Shown: positions 1 through 8,558, counted from the first letter of the stretch. The stretch is 64,000 nucleotides of DNA from OFTM291 sp041741375 (GCA_041741375.1 JBGSKF010000116.1:1-64000); one strand, 5' to 3'. Translations and numbers: made by a program. The notes: generated by a model from the letters alone, not told the origin.

Positions 1-23
1 GCTCGAGCCCGCAGTCGGCCGCC

Positions 24-2246
24 GTGGCGCTCCGGGCCTCCTCCTGGCGCACGGAGGGAGAGCGCGGGGCTCCGGTGACGGGAACCCATCCCGTCGCGGT
101 CGGGGAGGACCGGGCCCGCGACGCGGATCGCGATGCGCTCCAGGAACATGCCGGATATCCCCCGGAGCATTTCCTCAACGCCGAGCTGAGCCAGATCGCC
201 TTCAACCTCCGGGTGCTTGAACTGTCGGAGGATCGTCAGGTTCCCCTTCTCGAGCGACTCCGCTATCTCGCCATTGTCTCCAGCAACCTGGACGAGTTCT
301 TCGCCGTGCGGGTCGGCGCCCTGAAGGAACGGACCATGCTGGCCCCCGAACGGCGCAGTCCGGACGGGATGACCGCCGAGCAGGAGCTCGATGCCGTCGC
401 CGCCCGGATCCCCGACATCGTCCAGCGGCAGCAACGGTGTCTCGACGAGTGCCTGCACGGGCTCCGCACCCGGGGGGTGCACCTCCGGCGCTGGGGGGAA
501 CTGGCCGACGAGGCCCGAGAGCGGCTGCGGGACCACTTCCGCTCCGAGCTGCTTCCGGACCTCACACCGCGCACCCTGACCTTGAGTCCGGGGCATCCTT
601 TCCCGGTCATGCCGGATCGGGTACTGTCGTTCGCCCTCATGTTGCGGGACGACCGCAGTGGGCCCTTCCATTTTGCCTATCTGCGTCTTCCGCCGCACCT
701 GGCCCGGTTTCTCCCGGTTGGCCCCCCCGGGGAGTACATCCGACTGGAAGAGGTGGTGCGGTCCGATCTGGCGGCCCTGTACCCCGACCGGATCGTGGAG
801 CAGGCCTGGCTCTTCCGGGTCACCCGGAGCGCGGATCTCGACGTGGAGGAGGAGGAGGCTGGTGACTTCCTTCAGGCCATCGAGGAGGAGGTGGCCCGCC
901 GCAGTCTCAACCCGCCGGTGCGGGTGGAGGTGGAGCAGGGAATGCCGCGGACCCTCCGGAGCCTCCTCCTGCGGGAACTCCGATTTGAGCAACGGGAGGA
1001 TCCCACCCCTCTCGGGGAAATGGATGTCTACGACATTTCCGGGGTGATGGATCTGAGCACTCTGCCCACTCTGGCCGCGCTGGCCCAAACGGAGCTCGGC
1101 GCCGAGGCCCGGGGGCAGCGCCTCACCTTCCCGCCGTTCATCCCGCGGGATGCCCTGCCGAGGGAGGCATCCCTGTGGGAGACCATCCGGGCCGGGGACC
1201 AGTTGGTCCACCATCCCTATGACGCCTTCCGCACCTCGACTCAGCGCTTCCTGGAGGAGGCGGCCGCCGATCCCCAGGTGACCACCATCAAGATGACGCT
1301 CTATCGCGCGGGCGACGTGTCCCCGGTCGTGGATGCCCTCTGCCGCGCCGCCGAGTCGGGCAAGGATGTCGCGGTGTTCGTGGAACTGAAGGCCCGTTTC
1401 GATGAGCGCCGGAACATCGCCGCCGTGGAACGGATGGAGGGAGCGGGGGTGCAGGTCATCTATGGTGTGGTGGGGCTCAAGAATCATGCGAAGGTGACCC
1501 TCGTGGTGCGACGGGAAGACGATCGGGTCCACCAGTACGCTCACATCGGGACCGGGAACTACAACGCCTCCACCGCCCGGTTCTACACCGACCTCGGTCT
1601 GCTGACCGCCGACCCCGCTATCACCGCCGACCTGACCGATCTGTTCAACCAGTTGACCGGAACCTCGGCGAGTCCGCGGGGCGTGTTCCGCCGCCTGCTG
1701 GTGGCACCGGCCACCATGCTGGAGGGGCTCTGCGGTCTGATTGCGCGGGAGGAGGCCCACGCGCGGGCGGGCCGCCCGGCGCGGATCCGGGCGCAGCTCA
1801 ACGGGATCGACGAACCCGAGATCATCGAGGCGCTCTATCGGGCCTCGGGCGCCGGGGTCCGGATCGAGCTGCTGGTGCGCGGGCTCTGCACCCTGCGGCC
1901 CGGGCTCGCGGGACTGTCGGACCAGATCCGGGTGCGGAGCGTCCTGGGACGATTCCTCGAACACGCCCGGATCTACCACTTTGCGAATGGGGGGGAGGGA
2001 GACGAATACTTCATCGGGTCCGCCGACTGGCGGAGGCGCAATCTTCGCCGGAGGGTCGAGGTGGCGGTTCCGGTTCGGGATCCCATTCTGATGGATCGGC
2101 TCGACCGGATCCTGACGGGTGGGCTCACCGAACCCGCGGGTTGGGAGCTCGACTCCGATGGAGGGTACGGGCGCCAGCAGTCCATCAGAAACGGGGTCCC
2201 TCATCTTCACGACCGGGGAGGAGAGGTGTCCGGAACGGATGCATGA
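24..2246 (+). CDS. ppk1: Polyphosphate kinase 1
   Basis: Cytoplasmic or membrane-associated enzyme that reversibly transfers the terminal phosphate of ATP to polyphosphate. The 740-aa product has the PPK1 N-terminal block at about residues 50-96 (LNAELSQIAFNLRVL, then SSNLDEFF). The two catalytic histidine regions of the C-terminal phospholipase-D-like domains are present: His488 in GLKNHAK, equivalent to the autophosphorylated His of E. coli PPK1, and His647 in LGRFLEHARIYHF, followed by IGSADWRRRN. E. coli PPK1 is 688 aa, so about 45 N-terminal residues are extra. The GTG at 24 is the first start in the window but no upstream in-frame stop is visible, and the GTG at 75 is an alternative. 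Two tiny membrane-protein genes follow 39 bp downstream on the same strand. Family assignment is secure; the exact start is not. Confidence 0.96.
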   Translation: MALRASSWRTEGERGAPVTGTHPVAVGEDRARDADRDALQEHAGYPPEHFLNAELSQIAFNLRVLELSEDRQVPLLERLRYLAIVSSNLDEFFAVRVGALKERTMLAPERRSPDGMTAEQELDAVAARIPDIVQRQQRCLDECLHGLRTRGVHLRRWGELADEARERLRDHFRSELLPDLTPRTLTLSPGHPFPVMPDRVLSFALMLRDDRSGPFHFAYLRLPPHLARFLPVGPPGEYIRLEEVVRSDLAALYPDRIVEQAWLFRVTRSADLDVEEEEAGDFLQAIEEEVARRSLNPPVRVEVEQGMPRTLRSLLLRELRFEQREDPTPLGEMDVYDISGVMDLSTLPTLAALAQTELGAEARGQRLTFPPFIPRDALPREASLWETIRAGDQLVHHPYDAFRTSTQRFLEEAAADPQVTTIKMTLYRAGDVSPVVDALCRAAESGKDVAVFVELKARFDERRNIAAVERMEGAGVQVIYGVVGLKNHAKVTLVVRREDDRVHQYAHIGTGNYNASTARFYTDLGLLTADPAITADLTDLFNQLTGTSASPRGVFRRLLVAPATMLEGLCGLIAREEAHARAGRPARIRAQLNGIDEPEIIEALYRASGAGVRIELLVRGLCTLRPGLAGLSDQIRVRSVLGRFLEHARIYHFANGGEGDEYFIGSADWRRRNLRRRVEVAVPVRDPILMDRLDRILTGGLTEPAGWELDSDGGYGRQQSIRNGVPHLHDRGGEVSGTDA

Positions 2247-2285
2247 GCCCCTGCCGTGGGAGTGGGTTCCCCTCCAGGAGAGCAT

Positions 2286-2477
2286 ATGATCAAAATGATC
2301 ATCGGACTCGGAGTCGGATTCGGGATCGGGGTCGGGAGCCGGTGGCTGGGCATCCCCTCCCCCGCACCCCAGGCCATCACGGGCGCGTTTCTGGTGCTGG
2401 CGATGACCGTGGGGTACCTGGCGATGGGGGCGTGGATGAATCGTCGCCGGGGCCCGGTCGCTGGGGGGGAAAGCTGA
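2286..2477 (+). CDS. XapX-like small membrane protein (first copy)
   Basis: A 63-aa protein of almost only two hydrophobic helices (about residues 4-18 and 30-50) separated by the SPAP motif, ending in a basic tail (MNRRRG). The SPAP segment between two glycine-rich helices is the pattern of the XapX/DUF1427 family of inner-membrane proteins of unknown function. The ATG at 2286 follows a CCAGGAGA ribosome-binding site; an in-frame GTG at 2256 lacks one. Its TGA overlaps the ATG of the next gene (TGATG), and that product is a diverged copy of the same fold, so the two were probably made by tandem duplication and may form a hetero-oligomer. Function is not known. Confidence 0.72.
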   Translation: MIKMIIGLGVGFGIGVGSRWLGIPSPAPQAITGAFLVLAMTVGYLAMGAWMNRRRGPVAGGES

Positions 2478-2632
2478 TGCTGGCCCAGGCGATGGGATAC
2501 CTCCTCGCCTTCCTGGTGGGAGCCCTCTGCCGCCGGTTCGACGTGCCCCTTCCGGCTCCCCCGAAACTGCTGGGTGCCGTGCTGGTGGTGGTGATGACGG
2601 TGGGGTACCTGGTGGGCGGGGAAGTGATGTAA
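2477..2632 (+). CDS. XapX-like small membrane protein (second copy)
   Basis: A 51-aa protein of two hydrophobic helices (about 5-17 and 31-48) separated by FDVPLPAPP, again the XapX/DUF1427 layout. The segment TVGYL occurs in both this and the preceding protein at the same place (MTVGYLA here reads MTVGYLV), supporting a paralogous pair. Translation is coupled to the upstream copy through a TGATG overlap. The gene ends at a TAA just before a long repeat-rich non-coding stretch. It is too short for most gene finders to call reliably; the coupling and shared motif are the reasons to accept it. Function unknown. Confidence 0.66.
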   Translation: MLAQAMGYLLAFLVGALCRRFDVPLPAPPKLLGAVLVVVMTVGYLVGGEVM

Positions 2633-2700
2633 AGGTGGGTGGCTTTCGCCCGGGGGCAGGGCAGGGTATCTTTTCCCGCTGACTGGGGGGATGTGAGAGA

Positions 2701-2825
2701 GGACATAGGACAAGTAGGACATAGGACATAGGACAAGTAGGACATAGGAGAGCAGCACAAGGCGTCAGGGGGTATGTCCTAGGTCCCTAGGTCCTAAGTC
2801 CTAAATCCTAGGTCCTATGTCTTAA
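2701..2825. repeat. Degenerate 7-bp tandem repeat with inverted arms
   Basis: The left arm (2701-2750) is built from AGGACAT/AGGACAA heptamers, and the right arm (2773-2822) from the complementary TCCTAGG/TCCTATG type. The whole stretch could fold into a long imperfect hairpin. No coding potential. It is one of several 7-bp arrays of different sequence in this window. Confidence 0.8.
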
Positions 2826-2826
2826 A

Positions 2827-2848
2827 CACCACCGGTTTTTCGGGACGT
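2827..2848 (+). repeat. Duplicate of tRNA-Pro 5' end and leader
   Basis: These 22 bp recur exactly at 3021-3042, where they comprise 14 bp of leader (CACCACCGGTTTTT) and the first 8 nt of tRNA-Pro (CGGGACGT). Here the rest of the tRNA is missing, so this is a partial duplication. It could be a relic of recombination or element insertion at the tRNA gene. The remaining sequence between here and 2954 shows no gene. Confidence 0.7.
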
Positions 2849-2953
2849 GGATGTCCGGCGCTCACCGGTGGTTCGCGCCGTCCATCGCGGCCGCCGTCGC
2901 TTCGCTCCGGCCGGCCGTGCGCAGCGGAATGGGGCAGGGGGCGGTTTGGGGGG

Positions 2954-3020
2954 AGGACATAGGACATAGGAAGAGCGGATCTAGGTTCTAGGTCCTACGT
3001 TCTAGGTCCTGAGCTTTAAG
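2954..3020. repeat. Second AGGACAT-type heptamer patch before tRNA-Pro
   Basis: AGGACAT-type repeats followed by CTAGGTT/CTAGGTC/CTACGTT repeats of the opposite orientation, ending directly before the tRNA leader. Same repeat family as 2701-2825. Confidence 0.7.
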
Positions 3021-3034
3021 CACCACCGGTTTTT

Positions 3035-3108
3035 CGGGACGTAGCGCAGCCCGGTAGCGCACCTGAATGGGGTTCAGGGGGTCGCGGGTTCGAATCCCGC
3101 CGTCCCGA
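3035..3108 (+). tRNA. tRNA-Pro (anticodon GGG)
   Basis: Cloverleaf read directly. The acceptor arm CGGGACG (3035-3041) pairs with CGTCCCG (3101-3107), with discriminator A at 3108. The anticodon stem CCTGA/TCAGG closes the 7-nt loop ATGGGGT, giving anticodon GGG (codon CCC). The T arm is GCGGG-TTCGAAT-CCCGC. CCA is not encoded. A strong hairpin terminator follows five bases downstream. Confidence 0.95.
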
Positions 3109-3112
3109 CTGG

Positions 3113-3141
3113 AAAAGGCGAGCCAAAGTGGCTCGCCTTTT
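3113..3141 (+). terminator. Intrinsic terminator of tRNA-Pro
   Basis: Thirteen-base-pair perfect stem (AAAAGGCGAGCCA with TGGCTCGCCTTTT) around a 3-nt loop, ending in a T tract, immediately after the tRNA. A diverged copy of the right arm plus following sequence recurs at about 3229-3263. Confidence 0.88.
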
Positions 3142-3228
3142 CTGCGTCGGGACGCCGGGCTCTCGGTCCTCGCCGCTCGCCGAGGCTCGCGGCATCCGGA
3201 TCGAATCCCGCATCGAACGGGCTGCCAC

Positions 3229-3440
3229 AGTGGCTCGCCCTTTCTGTGTCGGGGCGCCGGGCTGGGGCGATCCACCCGCAGTTCCCAGCACCCAACCCTC
3301 CGCGTTCTGGGTTCTGGGTGTTGGGTATTGGGCCCAACACCCAATACTCAGAACCCAAAACCCGGAGAGCTGGGAACTGCGGGGCTGGGCCCAGCCCCGC
3401 AGTTCCCGGTTCCCAGTTCTCAGCACCCAACACCCCTTCA
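3229..3440. repeat. Palindrome-rich TTGGGTG-type repeat region
   Basis: Begins with a copy of the tRNA terminator right arm and continues as TTGGGTG/TTGGGTA heptamers facing their complements, pivoting on GGGCCC near 3331. It contains a perfect 36-bp palindrome at 3372-3407 (half-site GGGAACTGCGGGGCTGGG). No ORF here looks real. It separates tRNA-Pro from the convergent cytochrome gene at 3467. Confidence 0.8.
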
Positions 3441-3466
3441 AACTTCGAACTTCATCCGCAAGGGCA

Positions 3467-4336
3467 TCAGTCCGGATATCGAGTCGAATTGGACAGAGCC
3501 TTGTAAAGATCCTTCATTTGGGACAGCGTCAAGGTGGTGTTGGCCATGGCCGAGCCGAGCTGCCCGAACCGGATCTTGTGGGCATCCTCGTACGGCTTGC
3601 TGCGGAGGTGCCGACCCACGGTAAAGGCGCCACCATCCACCTTTATCGAGGTTCCGTTGAATCCATGACAGAAACTGCAACTTTGGCTGAAGATCACATC
3701 GCCTCGATCGGCGTCCCCATCTCGGCCGATATTCGCGAAAGCGATTTTTCCGGTGGGGTAGGACCCGGTCACCTCGGAGTCATAGAGCTCGCGCGTGTCA
3801 AACGCGTCGTTCTTGAGGAACTTGACGAGTTCCCATATCTGTCCGTCCGTCAAGATCTGCCCGTAGTCCGGCATCTGATCACCGACCGCAAAGTTGGTCG
3901 CGGGGTCGTAGGTGCTCAGATCGATGGTGGGTGCGCGACGACCCGTGCCTCGTTTGATGGCGTCGAAGATTTGCTGAGGTGACGAGGACGCCGCAAAACC
4001 GGCCAGGTTCACGGAGGAAATGTTGGGACGCGAGCTGCGGGGGCCACGATTGACATACGCGCCCGCCGTGCCCAAACGATCCCACCCATGGCACTGTTTG
4101 CAGCGAAAGAAGTCGCTCCGGGAATTGAAGGTGGCGACGTTGGGATCGGACAGGTTGAACCGGGTCTCTGCCGCCCAGAACTTGTCGTAGAGCCGACCTC
4201 CGTTGACTCCATTCGCCGCCAGGAACTCGGGAGGAGACTCCGTGGGTCCCGTGGCATCGTCGGAGCACGCGCTCCCGCTCATGATCGCAAGGGCGACGAG
4301 GAGCATCCAGCGATGACGAGGGGACGCGTTCAGCAT
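3467..4336 (-). CDS. Diheme c-type cytochrome lipoprotein
   Basis: 289-aa exported protein. A hydrophobic signal (about residues 10-22) ends at GSAC with lipobox Cys24, predicting a lipid-anchored periplasmic or outer-membrane protein. Two heme c attachment sites are visible: CKQCH at 79-83 and CSFCH at 220-224. Each lies in a cytochrome-c-like module with a later Met (MPDYGQ near 155; MANTTLTLSQM near 265) that could be the axial ligand. The segment LTDGQIWELVKFLKND is typical of the C-terminal helix of class I cytochromes. It is monocistronic and divergent from the gene at 4558. The redox partner is unknown; the adjacent oxidoreductase operon at 6312 is a possible one by proximity only. Confidence 0.85.
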   Translation of the reverse strand: MLNASPRHRWMLLVALAIMSGSACSDDATGPTESPPEFLAANGVNGGRLYDKFWAAETRFNLSDPNVATFNSRSDFFRCKQCHGWDRLGTAGAYVNRGPRSSRPNISSVNLAGFAASSSPQQIFDAIKRGTGRRAPTIDLSTYDPATNFAVGDQMPDYGQILTDGQIWELVKFLKNDAFDTRELYDSEVTGSYPTGKIAFANIGRDGDADRGDVIFSQSCSFCHGFNGTSIKVDGGAFTVGRHLRSKPYEDAHKIRFGQLGSAMANTTLTLSQMKDLYKALSNSTRYPD

Positions 4337-4557
4337 AGGGCAACTCCCGAGCTATGGTCGCATGCGACCGGGTAAACGGCCATGTCGATCTCTCCACATG
4401 GCCGACGGCACACCCGCCATGATACCGGAGGACCGTTAAGAGGTACTCGAAATGAAGATGAAGGTTCGTTCAGGGATGGGACCGGCCGCTGGGGCGGAGT
4501 ATCATTCCACCAGGTCTCATGTCCAAAGGTTCCGATTCCTTCCAGCGGGTGGTTTCC

Positions 4558-5670
4558 ATGGCAACGACACGACGCGATTTCGTCAAGGGAATGGCCGCCA
4601 CCGGCGGACTCGCCGCGGCCGGTGCTCCCTCCTTCCTCCTCCGCGGGATCCGTCCCGCTGCGGCTCCCAAGCGGATCCTGATCCTGGGGGGCACCGGCTT
4701 CATCGGTCCCTACCAGGTGCAGTATGCCGTGGCGCGCCGACACCAGGTCACCGTCTTCAACCGCGGCCGCACCGAGGGAGAGGTTCCGGACGGCGTCGAA
4801 CGGCTCTACGGGGATCGCAACGGGGACCTGGAGTCCTTGAAGGGGAGAACCTGGGACGTCGTGATCGACAACCCGACCACGCTGCCGCGGTGGGTTCGGG
4901 ACGCGGGACAGATCCTCCAAAGGAACACCTCGCAGTACATCTTCGTGTCCACCCTCTCGGTCTACGCCAGCTGGGCCACGCCCGACATGAAGGAAACCGC
5001 GGCCCTGGCCACCATGGACGATCCGACCAACGAGGATACCCGCCGGTTCTACGGCCCGCTCAAGGCCCTCTCCGAACAGGAGGCGGAACGGTGGTATCCG
5101 GGCCGGACCACCATCATCCGTCCCGGCCTGATCGTGGGCCCGGGGGACGGGACCGACCGGTTCACCTACTGGCCGATGCGCATCCATCGGGGCGGGGAGA
5201 TCCTCGCGCCGGGGGCCCCCTCGGATCCGGTGCAGATCATCGACGCCCGCGACCTTTCCGAGTTCATCATCCGGATGGCGGAGGAGGGACACATGGGGAT
5301 CTACAACACGGTCGGCCCCCGGTCGCCCCTCACGCTGGGGGAGATGCTCGCCGGGATCCGGGCCACCGTGAGCGGGAGCACCGAGATCCGGATGACCTGG
5401 GTCGATGCGGAATTCCTCGCCTCCCGGGAGGTTCGGCCCTGGTCCGACATGCCGGTCTGGATTCCGCCCGGGACCGACCGCCGCGGGTGGTCGCGGGTCA
5501 ACATCGAGCGCGCGCTGGCACGGGGGCTCACTTTCCGCCCCCTCGCCGACACCACGCGGGACACGATCGCCTGGTTCACCTCGCTGCCCGCCGAGCGGCA
5601 GGCCACGATGCGGGCCGGGCTCACCGCGGAACGGGAAGGGGAAGTCCTGGCTGCCTGGCACGCCCGCTAG
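4558..5670 (+). CDS. Tat-exported NAD-dependent epimerase/dehydratase-like protein
   Basis: 370-aa short-chain (extended SDR/isoflavone-reductase-like) protein. The N-terminus has a twin-arginine signal (TTRRDFVKG followed by an alanine/glycine-rich hydrophobic stretch), and the dinucleotide-binding motif GGTGFIG starts near residue 44. An NAD(P)-binding fold behind a Tat signal implies export after cofactor loading, unusual for an epimerase. The start at 4558 puts the arginines near the N-terminus; an ATG at 4519 would add 13 residues. The family's catalytic YxxxK is not clear-cut (candidate YGPLKALSEQEAE around 160-175), so enzymatic activity is uncertain. No operon partners: it is followed by about 640 bp of repeats. 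Confidence 0.82.
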   Translation: MATTRRDFVKGMAATGGLAAAGAPSFLLRGIRPAAAPKRILILGGTGFIGPYQVQYAVARRHQVTVFNRGRTEGEVPDGVERLYGDRNGDLESLKGRTWDVVIDNPTTLPRWVRDAGQILQRNTSQYIFVSTLSVYASWATPDMKETAALATMDDPTNEDTRRFYGPLKALSEQEAERWYPGRTTIIRPGLIVGPGDGTDRFTYWPMRIHRGGEILAPGAPSDPVQIIDARDLSEFIIRMAEEGHMGIYNTVGPRSPLTLGEMLAGIRATVSGSTEIRMTWVDAEFLASREVRPWSDMPVWIPPGTDRRGWSRVNIERALARGLTFRPLADTTRDTIAWFTSLPAERQATMRAGLTAEREGEVLAAWHAR

Positions 5671-5713
5671 AGCGATCCCTGTGTCGTCTCAGCGGCCCCC
5701 CCACCTCACCCCG

Positions 5714-6200
5714 GATTGAACCGCAGAGAACACGGAGGACGCAGAGGGTGGACGGCTCCCCCGACAGGTTCCCGATCTTGCGCTCCCGGCATCGGCAATG
5801 AGGCGGCCCCACCCCCCCCAAACACAATCCTCATCTCGGCGCGCGAGGCGTGGAGTGATGGAAATCATGCGGAGACCCTCGGCGACCTCCGTGCTCTCTG
5901 CGGTGACCCCGCCCCACTCCGGATTGAACCACGGAGGGCACGGAGGACGCAGAGGGCTTGCGGCTCCCGCGACGCGTTCCCGATCTTGCCCCTCCCGGCA
6001 TCGGCAGGATGGGGGCCCCACAAAAAGCGCCTGATCTCGGCGCGCAATCCGGGGAGCGAGGGGAATCGTGCGGAGCCCCTCGGCGACCTCCGTGCTCTCT
6101 GCGGTGACCCCGCCCCACTCCGGATTGAACCACGGAGGGCACGGAGGCCGCAGAGGGTTCTCTGGTGCCCGCGACGGCTTCCCGTGCTTCATGACCGCCC
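5714..6200. repeat. MITE-like tandem units with inverted ends
   Basis: Two complete units (5714-5908 and 5922-6107) and a partial third (from 6122). Each starts with GATTGAACC(G/A)C followed by CAGAG/CACGGAGG-type repeats and ends with the reverse complement (CCTCCGTGCTCTCTGCGGTG). Each unit is therefore bounded by imperfect ~29-bp inverted repeats. The interiors are related to one another (shared CATCGGCA, TCTCGGCGCGC and CCCGATCTTGC segments). No transposase is present; spread by a trans-acting enzyme is conceivable. The remainder to 6311 shows nothing recognisable. Confidence 0.75.
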
Positions 6201-6311
6201 TGCGGTGCGGTGAAGAACTCTTCAGAGCCCCTTCATCACAACTCCACCAGGGTGCCCCTATGGTAAGCATGAAATCGTGTTCATCTTCACAAACCGCAAC
6301 GCGGAGTGTCC

Positions 6312-8558
6312 ATGAGTCCTCTCGATCGACGGGCTTTCCTGAGAGGGTTGGCCGTGGCCGCGGCGGGGTCGGCGGCCGCGACCACTTTGGCGGGAGGATC
6401 GATCGAAGCCGCCCCGGGGGCCCTCCGCCAGGACCCCGCGGGTGAGGGATGGAAGAAGGCGGCGTGTCCCCTCTGTCCGGTTGGGTGCGGCCTCCTGGTG
6501 CGGATTCAGGGGGGACGGGCCACGGCGGCCAGGGGGGATCCGGCCTCTCCGGTCAGCTCCGGGCTCGCCTGCGCCCGGGGGTACTACGCGGTCCAGGCGC
6601 TGTATGGACGGGATCGCCTCAGATACCCCCTGATCCGTCGCAACGGGACGCCGGTCCGCGCCTCGATGTCGGAGGCCCTGGACCTGGTGGCGGAGCGACT
6701 GCGGGATGTCATTGCGAGGCATGGCCCCTCAAGCGTGGCGTGGTGTGGTTCGTCAGAATCCTCCATCACCAGCTCCTACCTCGCCGCCAAACTGTTCACG
6801 GGTGCCCTCGGGACCCCCCATGTCGACACCGATGCCCGACTCCGTTCAGCGAGCGCGGAGGCCGGTCTCGCGAGCAGCTTCGGACTCGACGGGATCCCGG
6901 GCTGTTTCGAGGACGTGGACCAGGCCGATGTCTTCATCCTGTGGGATGAGAATCTTGCCGAGACGGCTCCGGTGCTCTTCTCCCGGATGCTGGCGCGGCG
7001 GCGTACCCACCCCGGCGTCCGCATCATCGACCTGACCACGCGAACCACACGGACGAGCTACGCCGCGGACCGCTCCTTTCTTCACGCTCCGCAGTCCCAG
7101 CTCGCTCTTGCCAACGCGATCTGTCAGGAGATCGTCGCGCGAGGCGCCGCGAACCGCGCCTTCCTTGATCGCCACGTCGGGTTCCGGACGGGGAAGACCG
7201 ACATCGGGTGGGGACTGGGAGAGGAGATCCTGGTCGAGGACGATCCCCGCGCCGCCACCTGGAACGACTTCGTCAGCTTCCTCACGGAGTATGTGCCCGA
7301 GCGGGTGCAACCGATCACCGGGCTCTCGCCGGCGGACACCCGGTGGATTGCCTCCCTCTATGCAGACCGGTCCTTGAACGTTCTGTCGGTCTGGGGGGCG
7401 GGCGTGAACCGCCAGGTGCGAGGAACGTGGGTCAACAACGCTCTGCACAACATCCACCTGCTGGTCGGCAAGATTGCCGGACCGGGGAATGGTGGCCTCT
7501 GTGTGACGGGAGGCACGGGGGCCGCGGGGACACGGGTGCCCTCCGCGCTCCTGCGCGGCCGGAGTCTCGTCGAGATGTTTCGGGCTCTGGAGCGGGGTGA
7601 GATCCGATTCCTGTGGATCCAGTCCTCCGATCCGCTGGCGAGTCTGCCGAATCTGAATCGCTATCGGCGCGCCGCGGCGACGGGCGATCGTTTCCTGGTC
7701 GTGTCCGATGCGTACCCGACTCCCACGACCGATCGTGCCCACGTGGTGCTGCCGAGCGCCTGGTGGCTGGAGACGGAAACGGTGCGGGAGAATGCGGGTC
7801 GTCGCCTGCAGTATCACCCGTCGCTGGCGTCTCCTCCGGGGGAGGCGATGGATGACGGATGGCAGGTGATGGAGGTCGCGCGGCGCCTGGGGCATGGGGA
7901 CAAGATGCCCTGGACTCGCGGAGCGCAGGGCGCCGGCGCATGGGAGGAGTACCGCGGCCTCCGGAACGCCCCTGATGTCGGGCTTCCCTCTATCGAGATG
8001 TTGCGGACCACTCCCGGTCTTCTCTGGCCTCTCGTGGACGGCCAGGAGACGCGCTGGAGGTACAACACTCGTCACGATCCCGCGGCCGATCCCGCCCGGG
8101 GGGCATTCGATTTCTACGGGCATGAGGATCACAGGGCCTGGATCTGGTTGCGTCCCCACGAGGTGGCTCCCGAGGTCCCGGATCGAGGGTATCCCTTCAC
8201 GCTGGTGACGGGGGAGATCCTGGAGCACGGGGGGACCGGTGTCCTGACCCGTCGGATTCCGACCCTGCACCGCGCGGTGCCCCAGGGGTATGTCGAGCTG
8301 AACCTGGAGGATGCCCGTGCCCTCGGCATTCGCGCCAACGACCTCGTGCGCCTGATCAGCCGGCGCGGCGCCCTGGAACTTCCGGCACGGATCGACCATC
8401 GGTCGCAGCCGCCCCGAGGACAGGTGTTCGTTCCGGCCTTTGACGAAGGGCATCCGGTTCATCTCCTGACCCTCGATGCCTGCTGTCCCCTTTCGGGTGA
8501 GCCGTCGTACACCTGTGCGGTGCGGGTGGAGCGGGCCGCGTCCCGGAGCGCGGGATGA
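6312..8558 (+). CDS. NapA-like molybdopterin oxidoreductase, Tat-exported
   Basis: 748-aa catalytic subunit of the DMSO-reductase superfamily. A Tat signal (DRRAFLRGL) gives a periplasmic location. The [4Fe-4S] ligands are Cys52, Cys55, Cys59 and Cys87, and the surrounding GDPxxPV...GL.C..GY...YGxDRLxxPL block closely follows NapA nitrate reductases. The NapA molybdenum ligand lies in a DxxAR-x-C-MAS segment; here it reads DTDARLRSAS, so Arg178 takes the Cys position and no nearby Cys replaces it. The C-terminal molydopterin-binding domain (about 615-740) ends normally. ATG at 6312 follows GCGGAG; the GTG two codons earlier is less likely. It overlaps the next gene by 4 bp in a five-gene operon. 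Substrate is unknown; nitrate should not be assumed. Confidence 0.88.
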   Translation: MSPLDRRAFLRGLAVAAAGSAAATTLAGGSIEAAPGALRQDPAGEGWKKAACPLCPVGCGLLVRIQGGRATAARGDPASPVSSGLACARGYYAVQALYGRDRLRYPLIRRNGTPVRASMSEALDLVAERLRDVIARHGPSSVAWCGSSESSITSSYLAAKLFTGALGTPHVDTDARLRSASAEAGLASSFGLDGIPGCFEDVDQADVFILWDENLAETAPVLFSRMLARRRTHPGVRIIDLTTRTTRTSYAADRSFLHAPQSQLALANAICQEIVARGAANRAFLDRHVGFRTGKTDIGWGLGEEILVEDDPRAATWNDFVSFLTEYVPERVQPITGLSPADTRWIASLYADRSLNVLSVWGAGVNRQVRGTWVNNALHNIHLLVGKIAGPGNGGLCVTGGTGAAGTRVPSALLRGRSLVEMFRALERGEIRFLWIQSSDPLASLPNLNRYRRAAATGDRFLVVSDAYPTPTTDRAHVVLPSAWWLETETVRENAGRRLQYHPSLASPPGEAMDDGWQVMEVARRLGHGDKMPWTRGAQGAGAWEEYRGLRNAPDVGLPSIEMLRTTPGLLWPLVDGQETRWRYNTRHDPAADPARGAFDFYGHEDHRAWIWLRPHEVAPEVPDRGYPFTLVTGEILEHGGTGVLTRRIPTLHRAVPQGYVELNLEDARALGIRANDLVRLISRRGALELPARIDHRSQPPRGQVFVPAFDEGHPVHLLTLDACCPLSGEPSYTCAVRVERAASRSAG

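Noticed and set aside
2701..6200. CRISPR arrays
   Set aside because: Repeats are 7-9 bp or imperfect ~190 bp units without spacer structure; no cas genes.
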